Source of the DNA: Siderastrea radians
Lineage: Eukaryota > Cnidaria > Anthozoa > Scleractinia > Rhizangiidae
Assembly (NCBI GenBank): GCA_964017195.1
Contig: OZ024887.1
Span: 65,073,630-65,137,629, forward strand
Direction: 5' to 3'
DNA length: 64,000 nt
Program-made: the position numbers and the translations under genes
Shown here: positions 11,001 through 23,300 of the stretch, piece by piece
Layout of the letters: each line of letters starts with the position of its first letter
How positions within the stretch are numbered: the stretch's first letter is position 1
The notes under the pieces: generated by a model
Seen by the model: the letters and a program-made list of their open reading frames with translations, nothing else
The model's database searches: none
Told to the model about the DNA's origin: nothing

Positions 11001-14000
11001 CCCTGCAGTATGTGCTCCCATGAGAACCCTTATAGAGGATTTTTTGGCTCGCTGTTGGAAGCCTTAGTTGCAATGGACGCTAACATTGATCTAATTAAAT
11101 GCTAGAAAATCTAATTAAGTGAACCCATCGTTTAAGCCTATCACAGAGTGTAAGGGAATTTGATCTTGATTGCCGTTTTCAACGCTCGCAGTTGGAGTTT
11201 GATTTGCGGCCGAAAACATACATCCGGCGCGTTTCACCCGTCGAATTTGAAACCCTAGCTTTTTTGCTGCGATGGAAACCTGAAAATGGGAAAACATTCA
11301 AGCTTCTTGAGTTATTTTTCGAACTTTTGTAGGATCTTTCAGTGGTCGTGCTACCTGTGTGAAGACACTACGATTTTTGTCGAGTGCAGATGCGATGATG
11401 ATATATAATAATCACGAGTGCTTTTTTAAATTTAAAAAAAAGGTTCACATCATCGAAAACAACGGTGTCATCCCTAACGTTATCATTGTGATGTATTTCG
11501 GTAATTTGCACCACAGAGATCAATTTGCTCCAAATTCCTTTGTTGTACTTTCCCTGTAATAAGGAATTTTCGCTATTGTTTTGCGATAAGCCGCTGCCCA
11601 TTCGAATTTGGTATATTGGATTATGGAATAGCGGGCACACACACAAGCCAGAGGCAACTTAGCCAGCGATCGCGCTACAAGTCTTGAAAGTGGGAATTGA
11701 AGGGAAAGCACGCGCTTTCGAAAAAATGATCGTGTCACGACGCTCTCGTGAAAATTCAATCGATGAGAAACGCAGGATAAGAAATGAAAGAAACAAAAGA
11801 AAACAATTGTCTCGGATTATGTAAAGAGAGGCCAAGAAAATTCGAAAACAGAAAGAAAGAGACACTTATTCACGTGCTAAATAGCTGGCTCGTGTTTACT
11901 ATGCCAAATGGAAGGAACTAGTCGAACAGAATAAAAGAAGAACGCTGGACAGAACCAAGGTATGACTTAAATTTTATAAACAGTGCCAATCACAGTATTT
12001 AAGATCGCACTTAATATTTTTGTTTATCTGAACTGGCGGGTGTTGCACCTCATACAGTTCAATGTAACATAAACAATACTGATCACAAAATTTAAGATCG
12101 CACTTATCCATCTGAACTGGTGGGTGTTGCGCCTCATGCAGTTCGATGTAACATGAACAGTACTAATCACAGAATTAAGATCGCACTTAATATTTTTGTC
12201 CATCTGAACTGGCGGGTGTTGTACCTCATACAGTTCGATGTAACATAAACAGTACTGATCACAAAATGTAAGATCGCACGTAATATTTTTATCCATCTGA
12301 ACTGGCGGGTGTTGCGCCTCATACAGTTCGATGTAACATAAACAGTACTAATCACAGAATTAAGATCGCGCTTAATATTTTTGTCCATCTAAACTGGCGG
12401 GTGTTGCGCCTCATACAGTTTGGTGTAACATGAACAGTACTGATCACAAAATTTAAGATCGCACTTAATATTTTTATCCATCTGAACTGGCGGGTGTTGC
12501 GCCTTATACAGTTCGATGTAACATAAACATTACTGTTCTGACTGATCACAAAATTTAAGATCGCACTTAATATTTTTATCCATCTGAACTGGTGGGTGTT
12601 GCGCCTCATACAGTTCGATGTAACATAAACAGTACTAATCACAGAATTGAGATCGCGCTTAATATTTTTGTCCATCTTAACTGGTGGATGTTGTACCTCA
12701 TACACTTCGATGTAACATAAACGGTACTGATCACAAAATGTAAGATCGCAACAAGAGAAAATAAGGGGACAGAGAGGGACACTGCCAGTCCAGGCTTTGG
12801 GATATGTCAAGTTCGGTAAAGTTATTTTTAGACGGCCATTTGCAACGGAAGTCTGAATTCAGGACGTCCGCATAAAGGCAACCTCGATCTGTTGTTTGGA
12901 GAACCATTCAAAATTTTGCTTGTAATGGCGGACCAAGTGGTGCTACGTTTTGTCGATGAAAACGACTTCGAAAAACATGGGAAATGGTATTGATGCGGAC
13001 GTTTCGGGAAACAGGCTTCGGTTCAAAAGCCAGTCTATAAATAACTTTTGTGGAATTGACATATCCCAGCCAACGCCCTCAGAATCCCTCTCTGTCCCCT
13101 TATTTTCTCTTGATCGCAATTAATATTTTTATCCTTCTGAACTGGCGGGTGTTGTGCCTCATACAGTTCAATGTAACACAAACAGTACTAATCATAGTCT
13201 CACTGAGCGGAATTGTAAATGGAAGTGAGGAACATATCTTACTTCCTGACAATAAAAAATGTCAACTCACCCTACCCTTGCTAATTTCTAATGATAAACA
13301 AAACTGAATGAAGCATAATATTTATAATAAGTATGAGAATATATATATTTTTCAATTCACCCATTCATTACTAGAATATTGCAGTAAATGACCGAAAACA
13401 TCAAGTCCAGCTGAGGTCGTCTAATGCTTGCATGTACAACAATTTCAAATTATAACACCCTCCCACCTAACCTCCCCCTCCCGAAAAAAGTGGACTGACT
13501 GCGTGTCGTATTGTCTGTCACGTTTACTTGCCTCGCCTGACTATTAATTATTCGGCTCAGAACGGCATGTCTGAAGAAGCAGAGGCGAACTATCGAAAAG
13601 CTGAACTGCGAGTAAAAAGAATGAAGCGAAGCGGTTCTTGCGCTCGGATGTTTCGATATTTTGCAAGCACCGTGAAAAGTTGACATGTGACTGATCGTTA
13701 CACCAGAGAACACACGAGAGTCCAACTGTGTGCTCTGTCAAGTGTTGATGTGTGACTGACGATTAACATTCGTTTACTAGAAGCCAGAGGAGAATCCGAC
13801 TGTGTGCTCTGTCAACGGCTCCTATTGTCTTCTAGCTGGTAGGGATCAAAGTTCGGTCATTTCAGATGACCGAACTTTCCATTTCTAAGGCCTGAGGGTT
13901 CTCATGGCAGTATGTGATCCTGCAGTATGTGACACTGCAGTATGATACCCTGCAGTATGTGATCCTGAAGTATGTGACCCTGCAGTATGTGATCCTGTAG

Positions 14001-17000
14001 TATGTGCTCCTGTGGTATGTGCTCCTGCAATATGTAATCTTGCAGTTTGTGGTCCTGCAGTATGTGATTCTGAATATGTGCCTCTGCAGTATGTACTCCT
14101 GCAGTATGTGATCCTCCATTATGTGATCCTGCAGTATGTGACCCTGCAGTATGTGATCCTGTAGTATGTGATCTTGCAGTGTGTGCTCCTTTGGTATGTG
14201 CTGCTGTAGTATGTGATCCTGCAGTATGTGCTTCTGCAGTGTGTTATCCTGCTGTATGTGATCCTGTAGTATGTGCCTTGAAGGATGTTTTTCTGCAGTA
14301 TGTGCTCCTGCAGTATGTCCTTCTGTAGTATTTACTACTGAAGTATATGATCCTGCAGTATGTGTTGCTGCAGTATGTGCTCATTCAGTATGTGCTCTCG
14401 CAGTATGTGCTCGTGCAGTATGTGCTCCTGCAGTATGTGCTCCTGCAGTATGTGAACCTGCAGGATGTGATCCTGCAGTATGTGATCCTGCAGTATGTGC
14501 TCCTGCAGTTTGTGACCCTGCAGGATGTTATCCTGCAGTATGTGCTCCTGCAGTATGTGACCCTGCAGTATGTGCTCCTTCAGTTTGTGATCCTGCATTA
14601 TGTGACCCTGCAGTATGTGCTCCTGCATTATGTGACCCTGCAGTATGTGCTCCTGCAGTTTGTGACCCTGCAGGATGTTATCCTGCAGTATGTGCTCCTG
14701 CAGTATGTGACCCTGCAGTATGTGCTCCTGCATTATGTGACCCTGCAGTATGTGCTTCTGCAGTATGTGATCCTGCAGTATGTGCTCCTTCAGTTTGTGA
14801 TCCTACAGTAAGTGAGCCGTTAGTATTTGACCCTGCAGTATGTGGTCCTCCATTATGTGACCCTGCAGAATGTGACCCTGCAGTATGTGATCCTGTGGTA
14901 TTAATTTTGATCTTGCAGTGTGTGCTCCTGTGGTATGTGCTCCTGTAGTATTTGATGCTGCAGTATGTGCTTCTGCAGTGTGTTACCCTGCAGGATGTTT
15001 TCCTGCAGTATGTGCTTTGGTAGTACTTACTACTGAAACATATGATCCTGCAGTATGTGCTCCTGCAGTATGTGATCCTGCAGTATGTGCTCCTGCAGTA
15101 TGTGATCCTTCAGTATGTACTCCTGCAGTATGTGATCCTCCAGTATGCGATCCTGCAGTATGTGATCCTGCAGTATGTGCTCCTGCAGTATGTGCTCCTG
15201 CAGTATGTGCTCCTGCAGTATGTGCTCCTGCAGTATGTGCTCCTGCAGTATGTGCTCCTGCAGTATGTGCTCCTGCAGTATGTGATCCTGCAGTATGTGC
15301 TCCTGCAGTATGTGGTCCTGCAGTATGTACTCCTGCAGTATGTGATCCTGCAGTATGTGCTCCTGCAGTATGTGATCCTGCAGTATGTGCTCCTGCAGTA
15401 TGTGGTCCTGCAGTATGTACTCCTGCAGTATGTGATCCTGCAGTATGTGCTCCTGCAGTATGTGCTCCTGCAGTATGTGCTCCTGCAGTATGTGGTCCTG
15501 CAGTATGTACTCCTGCAGTATGTGATCCTGCAGTATGTGCTCCTGCAGTATGTGCTCCTGCAGTATGTGCTCCTGCAGTATGTGCTCCTGCAGTATGTGA
15601 TCCTGCAGTATGTGCTCCTGCAGTATGTGATCCTGCAGTATGTGCTCCTGCAGTATGTGCTCCTGCAGTATGTGACCCTGCAGTATGTGCTCCTGCAGTA
15701 TGTGCTCCTGCAGTATGTGCTCCTGCAGTATGTGATCCTGCAGTATGTGACCCTGCAGTATGTGCTCCTGCAGTATGTGCTCCTGCAGTATGTGATCCTG
15801 CAGTATGTGATCCTGCAGTATGTGCTCCTGCAGTATGTGATCCTGCAGTATGTGCTCCTGCAGTATGTGCTCCTGCAGTATGTGCTCCTGCAGTATGTGC
15901 TCCTGCAGTATGTGCTCCTGCAGTATGTACTCCTGCAGTATGTGATCCTCCAGTATGTGCTCCTGCAGTATGTGCTCCTGCAGTATGTACTCCTGCAGTA
16001 TGTGATCCTCCAGTATGCGATCCTGCAGTATGTGCTCCTGCAGTATGTGCTCCTGCAGTATGTGCTCCTGCAGTATGTGTTCCTGCAGTATGTACTCCTG
16101 CAGTATGTGATCCTGCAGTATGTGCTCCTGCAGTATGTACTCCTGCAGTATGTGCTCCTGCAGTATGTGATCCTGCAGTATGTACTCCTGCAGTATGTGC
16201 TCCTGCAGTATGTACTCCTGCAGTATGTGCTCCTGCAGTATGTGCTCCTGCAGTATGTGCTCCTGCAGTATGTGCTCCTGCAGTATGTGCTCCTGCAGTA
16301 TGTGCTCCTGCAGTATGTGCTCCTGCAGTATGTACTCCTGCAGTATGTGACCCTGCAGTATGTGACCCTGCAGTATGTGCTCCTGCAGTATGTGCTCCTG
16401 CAGTATGTGCTCCTGCAGTATGTGCTCCTGCAGTATGTGACCCTGCAGTATGTGCTCCTGCAGTATGTGCTCCTGCAGTATGTGCTTCTGCAGTATGTAC
16501 TCCTGCAGTATGTGACCCTGCAGTATGTGCTCCTGCAGTATGTGCTCCTGCAGTATGCGATCCTGCAGTATGTGCTCCTGCAGTATGTGCTTCTGTAGTA
16601 TGTGCTCCTGCAGTATGTGCTTCTGTAGTTTGTGCTCCTGCAGTATGTGCTCCTGCAGTATGCGATCCTGCAGTATGTGCTTCTGTAGTATGTGCTCCTG
16701 CAGTATGTGCTCCTGCAGTATGTGCTCCTGCAGTATGTGCTCCTGCAGTATGTGCTTCTGCAGTATGTGCTCCTGCAGTATGTGCTCCTGCAGTATGTGC
16801 TCCTGCAGTATGTGCTCCTGCAGTATGTGCTCCTGCAGTATGTGCTCCTGCAGTATGTACTTCTGAAGTATGTGCTCCTGCAGTATGTGCTCCTGCAGTA
16901 TGCGATCCTGCAGTATGTGCTTCTGTAGTATGTGCTCCTGCAGTATGTGCTCCTGCAGTATGTGCTTCTGTAGTATGTGACCCTGCAGTATGTGCTTCTG

Positions 17001-20000
17001 TAGTATGTATTCGTGACGTATATGATCCTGGTGTATGTGATCCTGCCATGTGTGACCTTGCAGTATGTAGTACGAAATGTGCATTGTATTTCTATGCTTT
17101 TGTTACCTTGTTACTGTGTTGGATTAACAGATTGGGAATTTGTTTGATATAAATTTAAAACAGTATACAAGTTAATGTTATAAAGTTTAAATTTTAGAAT
17201 TTAATTATTAAAAACACTCTTTAATGTTACTTTTGAGTACAAAGTAAGTTGTTTGTAGGTTATCCATTCTATTTTAGAAGTAAAAAGTTAATTTAGTTAC
17301 TGGGATGATAAAGACACGTTACTTCTAAGTTTGGTACAATGTAGAGAAAAATGCAATGAGTATCTTTTCTTACATCTGATCTAACTGATACAATTTCTTT
17401 TCTTATTCACTTTCTCAGGACATAAATACAAGACTAAAGAACATCATAAACAGAGCCCCTTGTGTATTGTTTATGAAGGGATCACCTCAAGAGCCTCGCT
17501 GTGGTTTGTGTCTATAATATCTTGATAAATAAAATTGTTATTGTTGCTTAGTTTATCATTTTTTATTTCAGAAACTAATTATTTTGTAATTACTGAGGCC
17601 CTGTAAGGGGATGAGTTCATGTGTGCTGTTTGAATTTCAAATTTTTCATATCCCAGTTTCAAATAGTTTAAGTGTACCTGTCTGAATTCTGCCCAGTGAT
17701 CTTCCTTATATTTCTGCTCCTGTCAGAATATCACTGACAGCAGCAGTCTTGTTATTTCTCGCCATTTCATTTCAATTTGTCATTGTGAATGCTCCAGATG
17801 TTGCTTATTGGAATTTACCCTAGGAGGGCCTCATGACAGTAGCTGTATTTGGTATTCTGGGAACAGCATGTTCAAGTTTTTCCAAGTGAATTTTTTTCCC
17901 ATTTCTTATCCGTTTTCGACTAGTTTTGTTTGTGCTGTCTGTCCATGCTCAAATCCATTAACTATCCTGAATTTTCATTTTACAGGATTTAGCAGACAGA
18001 TGATAGAGTTGCTGAATGCACAAGGAGCAAAATACAATCACTTTGACATTCTAACAGACAATGATGTCAGGCAAGGTATGGACCAGCATTAAATTGAAAA
18101 TTATATGAGTTCATTTGATGAGTCACTTCTACTTGTGAGTCTGTTCAGGCCATCTGTGTCACAAGTCTTTCTGAGTCCAAAATTTAGCATTTCCAAGCTT
18201 GCACTGATTTACTGTACTGACATCTTTGTTTGGCCGTGGCTTGCAGAGTAAAATAATTGTGTTCTGCAATTTGTTTTCAGGTTTGAAGGTTTACTCTAAC
18301 TGGCCAACATACCCGCAGCTTTATGTTAATGGTGAATTAATAGGGGGCCTGGACATTGTCAAGGTTAGAACACCAATCTTACTCTTGTACAGTTTTAAAG
18401 ACACAAATATATAAATTTGTCTCCACCTCTTATGAGTTTAACATGAATTAGAAGCATGCCGTTAGATGTGCGCAACTTATTGTTAAGTGCATAAACTTAC
18501 CACAAGGTAATTATTTTTCATCTGTGTTCTGTTTCCTGTGATACTCCTATGATGTATATTTTTTGTGATTAAAATTTTATACTCTTAGTTTAGCAAAGAT
18601 GATCAATACTATATTAACTGTAGCATAGTTTCACTGATCATCAAAAGGATTGTTTTGTCTCTGCTCAGGAATTGGCAGCATCCGGAGAACTAGCTTCAGT
18701 ATTACCAACAAGTACAGATCTTAATAAAAGGTAATAAATTATGTTAGTTATTACAGCTGGTTTTTAGTCAGAGAGAATAGGGAGGGACAAGGGAGAATGT
18801 TTACATATTCTGCTTAGGGAGCTTATATATTGATCCTAACGTAAAAAACTGGCAAGACATCATGTAACAAACAGAACGGAAGGAAAAAATTCTCCAGTGA
18901 GAGTGAAATCCATGACCTTCCACTCTCCATGTTTGATGCATTAAAAAGTATTAATAATAATAATCAGAAACTCATAAGGACTTGAAACGTGTAACTCGCA
19001 TATGTAGTTTTGACTGATGCTCGTAATTATTCATTTTCGCAAGTACCATATTTGGAACATGGGGCGAAAGAGAACTGACCAATCAATTTCGTGAACGACG
19101 TGACGTAATTTCACACCAAGTTCGCCCGCTTGCCCGCTTGCTCAAAGGCTGACAAACAGGGGGAAAACAAGCCTACAAATGAGCCGACAAAGCTTTCAAA
19201 CGTTGGATTGACAAAGCGGAAAGAAATACTGGTTTCGAAGACCGAGCAGGAAATTTTTCAGGCAACAAAATTGGTAATTGAAACGACGTCGAGCAAACCG
19301 CTGGTGTTAGAAGTAGATCAGACTGCGAAACTAAACCAAACTAGTCTAGCGTTGTGTTTACGATTTCTTTCTCCGTGGCACTATCAAGGAATGTTCACAA
19401 AAGGTAGGTTTTACACGGAAAACTTTTAACACCAAAATATCAAGACATGACACAAAAATATTTAACACAGTAAAATTGAAGAGAACCGTTTAATAATATT
19501 TAAGTGTCACCTGTCACACATTTTCGGTTGTTCGCTACCAAAAACAAGCTAAATAATTAACTGAATAAGAAAGGACGACATTTTTTTCCGGCTTTATAAG
19601 CTTACTACACAAAATAACACTGCAGTCGATGTCGCTCTGAGTTCAAGCAGCTCCAAATGTTCAAATAAAAAGATTGTAATGCAAAATAAGTTGAATGTTT
19701 GATTGATTGTTGTTTTGACACATTCCGTCCGCGGCCTCTGAACCTGTAACCACTACGTTTTGTGTTCATTTCCACTCCCCATCTTCAATGCTGAAATCAT
19801 ACTGTAGCTTTAATCCACTTTGGACGTGAATACAACAATTTTTCAGGAAACGTCAAACCTATACCACATTTTAGAGCCAATATTTGGAAGACTTTTTCAA
19901 AAAATTATTCTCGGATGTTCACTTCGGAGCAGTTCCATTGATCCATTCAGGTTTGCAAAGAAACGCTGCAACACGGTTTTGGCGCCTTTTCCTTTCAGTC

Positions 20001-20311
20001 ATGTGATCGATTACTTTCCTTTTTTTCCTTTCTCGTTTTTTTTTCTTGTTCTTTCTTGATTTTTATGGTAACTAGTGATTGAGTTTTGAATCAACTGCGT
20101 ATTTGTATCGCTTATAAGTTCAATTTTCAACGGAAGGGAAGTGAACTGCAGCATCCTGCGGAAAAAAATATTTTCAGTAAGCTCATAATCGTTCAGTTAA
20201 GTTTCACAACGCTGGGTTTGGCCCAAACCCAGCGTTGTGAAACTTAAACTTTATAATTTACCGAGCACTTTTGCCAAGTATGTTGCCATCTTTAGCTCAC
20301 AACTCGTGCGT

Positions 20312-20342
<31 letters not shown>

Positions 20343-23300
20343 GTTTGAAAAATGAATATTCACGAGCATAAAACGCGAGTTGCACGTTTCAACCCCTTAT
20401 GAGTTTCTGTAATAATATAATATTTCGGCTTTAGGGGCACTTAAACAGAGTCTCAGTGCTCTTACAATTATGCAGTTAAAAGAAATCAACTAATGCTAAT
20501 ACTAATCACAGCCCCAGTGATGGTTTTTATGAAAGGCAGTCCAGATGTAAGTTTTACATGTACTTTATCCTTGTATTGAGCCACAGGCAAAATTGTGGTG
20601 ATGTAAGTCAGTTGCTAGTTTCCTAAAGTATGTACAACTGTGGCCTGGCTTGCATTTAGCCACGGTATGCAGATGCCCCTGGATCTAATACCCAGTGTCA
20701 CTGAGGACTCAGCATTGCATTGTTTCTTAAATTTTTCACCACTGAAGGGCTGAGAGCATAACTGCCAAGTAATGTGGGCGGGAGGGGTAGCATATGGCTG
20801 CACATTTGTGGCGCATTGCAAGAGTTCCGCTTGCAAACGATGTGCAAATCAGAGGGAAAAAGCTTTGGGCAGTGTTCTTTGAGTAAACTGAGGGTCCCAT
20901 GCAAAAAGTGAAGCAGTTTGAAGCAAAAAAATAAAACAGCCTTACATTTTACATAAGACGGTTATGCTTTCAGCCCTTCAGTAATGACAAACTAAGTAAG
21001 TGTTGATTTTTTACAGTAATTTGAGCAACCAATGTCAAGCCTAACATGTTGTAATTCTGTTACCAAAACAGTGGTTTTAGATTCCTTTTCCCATCATTAC
21101 TTAACATTATTATTCCAGGATCCTGATAAGAGGATCGTAAACTACCGGTATATGATCTTGTGGACAATCCCTGTAGGATCTTATAAATCAATGCAAAACT
21201 TATTGTAAATGTTTCTAAGTGTAATGTCAGTGTGTTGTCAATTTTCTTTAGGTTACAGTCCCTGATATCATCAGCCCCAGTGATGCTTTTTATGAAAGGC
21301 AGTCCAGATGTAAGTTTTACATGTACTTTATCCTTGTCATACCTGGTCCAAGATGATAATGTTATTTTATAAATTAACATTTTCGGCTTGCACTGTTTAT
21401 GTAAACTAACTTTGATTTTGGGACAATGTTGTCATTGGTTTTATAACGATGGGTAGTTGGGAGAAAGTATATTCCACATTGGTTGGAGGAACAAAGGAAT
21501 CCAGCCAATAATTATTTTCTCTAAAATCAAAGTTTTAGTTTTACATTGAAATCCATTTGTTGTTATAGGAAAACCTGAGTATTGATTGCCGTTGCGCAAA
21601 ACTGTAATTCTTTATATTACTCATCACCAAGTGCTGTTAATGCGTGATACTTGAATATGAAAATAGTCTTGGGTTTGTGCAACAAAAGTTTTGAATTTGC
21701 CGCTCTTTCTACCAAAAAAATTGAAACAGTGTCCAATCAGGTTATTTCAGATTTCCCGGAAACCAATTCAAGTTCAGATTGGGAATTGTTTTCTGGTCTC
21801 CATGTTGTATGAAAGTTATTTTTTGTACCCTATGCTGCACAATTTTTTTTAAATGCAATCTACTCTTCAGGCTCCAAGGTGTGGTTTCAGTAGAAAGTTA
21901 TGTGAGATCTTGAAAAAATACCCAAGGTGAGTACAGCAACTAACTACAGAAAGATTATAACTAGAAAGAGTATAATATTTTAATGTTTAGTTAACATACA
22001 AAGTTTGAAAGAGAAAGGATGGAAACCGGTTTAAATGATGCTTTCAAAATTTATGGTAATGCTTACATCAAAGACTGCCAACATAAACAAGGATCCGCCT
22101 ATTCACTGTTGTTTTAACTTTCTTGTAGACAGTGTGTTTGTTAATAGGATTTAGGACCATTGCTGGCACCAGGGCAGGCACCAGGGCAGGCACCAGGGCA
22201 GGCACCAGGGCAGGCACCAGGCAGGCAGGAAAATTGACCAGCTGTGAAAATGTTTCTACCCCCATCCCCCCCCCCCCCCCCCATGTGACAAACATTTGCA
22301 GTCCTTCTTGAAACCTTGTTGAGACCCTGTCATGGGTAGGGTTTGGGTGGGTCCATTTACCTAGTGAATTTGTTATGTTAGTTATTAGTTTCAAGAAAGA
22401 AACCAGTATCATCATGCATTGTATAAGCTCGGAAAGAGCAAGACGGTTGTATTTCACAAGATTTAGAATACATAACGTGGCATAAATTGTATAAAATTAA
22501 TTTGCATAAAGAAGACGTGGATTTTCATAAAAATCGCATTGCCCTGTTGATTGGGCCTAGAACAGTGGATCATTACAAGTATATTGTACAGTGTAAATTA
22601 CCCTCAACTAGTCAGCGTGAAGAACACCTTCAGAAATTTGTTACCTTTAACTTGTTATTGAGAGATCTACTGTATTTTTATTTTATCTTTCATAACATTT
22701 TGTTGATAAAATTTTGCTTTTCAGTGTCCAGTTCAAGTCTTTTGACATTTTGGAAGATCAAGAGGTCAGTCTTCTTTTCAGTTTTTATTAATGAAAGTTA
22801 TCAATTTTCACTACAGAGTCCTTGTCTCAAGAATGGGCAAGCAATGTTTATTGGATGGTAAATTTGATTATGGTACGTCATTGCTTTCGTCAGGTTCGGC
22901 AGGGTCTTAAGGAGTATTCTAACTGGCCCACTTATCCACAAGTGTATGTTAAAGGAGAACTTATTGGTGGCCTGGATATCATTACGGTAAGGATTGAATT
23001 CTCCTCATGTGGTATACCATAATTTTGTCAAAGTGGTACTATGATCAAAAAATCACTTTTATTTTTTCTTCGGATTTGGAAGCTATGTTTAGTAAACACT
23101 CCCCAAGTGAAATTTTAAGGCTTAATTCTCAGAAGAAGACCGTTCATTTAAACTACAATTTTCCGTTTTAATGATCCGCCATCATTACACCGGAAAGGAT
23201 ATGAGGACGTCATGCACTCAAGAGCTGTAGAATGCAGTGTGTGAACACAGCTTACAAAATATGCAAAACACGAGTTTGAGAGTCTGAAAGCTCAAAACTC

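Larger units (their letters stand above)
11019..13906. mobile_element. 2.9-kb element of unknown class inserted in the satellite
   Basis: The ends are inverted 12-mers, CATGAGAACCCT and AGGGTTCTCATG. Satellite units abut both sides, so this is an insertion. No clear target duplication can be read from the degenerate junction (GCTCC on the left, GCAGTA on the right). Inside are a lysine/arginine-rich reading frame with two stops (about 11726-11960), a 92-bp tandem array (about 11980-13190) and a nested foldback MITE (12752-13112). A short hairpin (GTTCGGTCA/TGACCGAAC) lies at about 13851-13876. I recognise no transposase, so it is probably non-autonomous. Confidence 0.7.

Noticed and set aside
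11726..11960. Basic, lysine/arginine-rich frame in the 2.9-kb element
   Set aside because: Two in-frame stops, no identifiable domain; noted only as internal content of the element.
6827..17070. CRISPR-like array of regular repeats
   Set aside because: Units are contiguous 15-mers without unique spacers, in an animal intron.
14918..17152. A 744-codon cysteine-rich frame and matching antisense frames of about 680 codons
   Set aside because: Same satellite artefact; frames on both strands are equally long and unit variants show no synonymous bias.
19130..19429. 99-codon frame inside a TIR element
   Set aside because: Starts at a CTT/TTG-type context rather than a convincing ATG, no family resemblance, lies inside a GLRX3 intron repeat.
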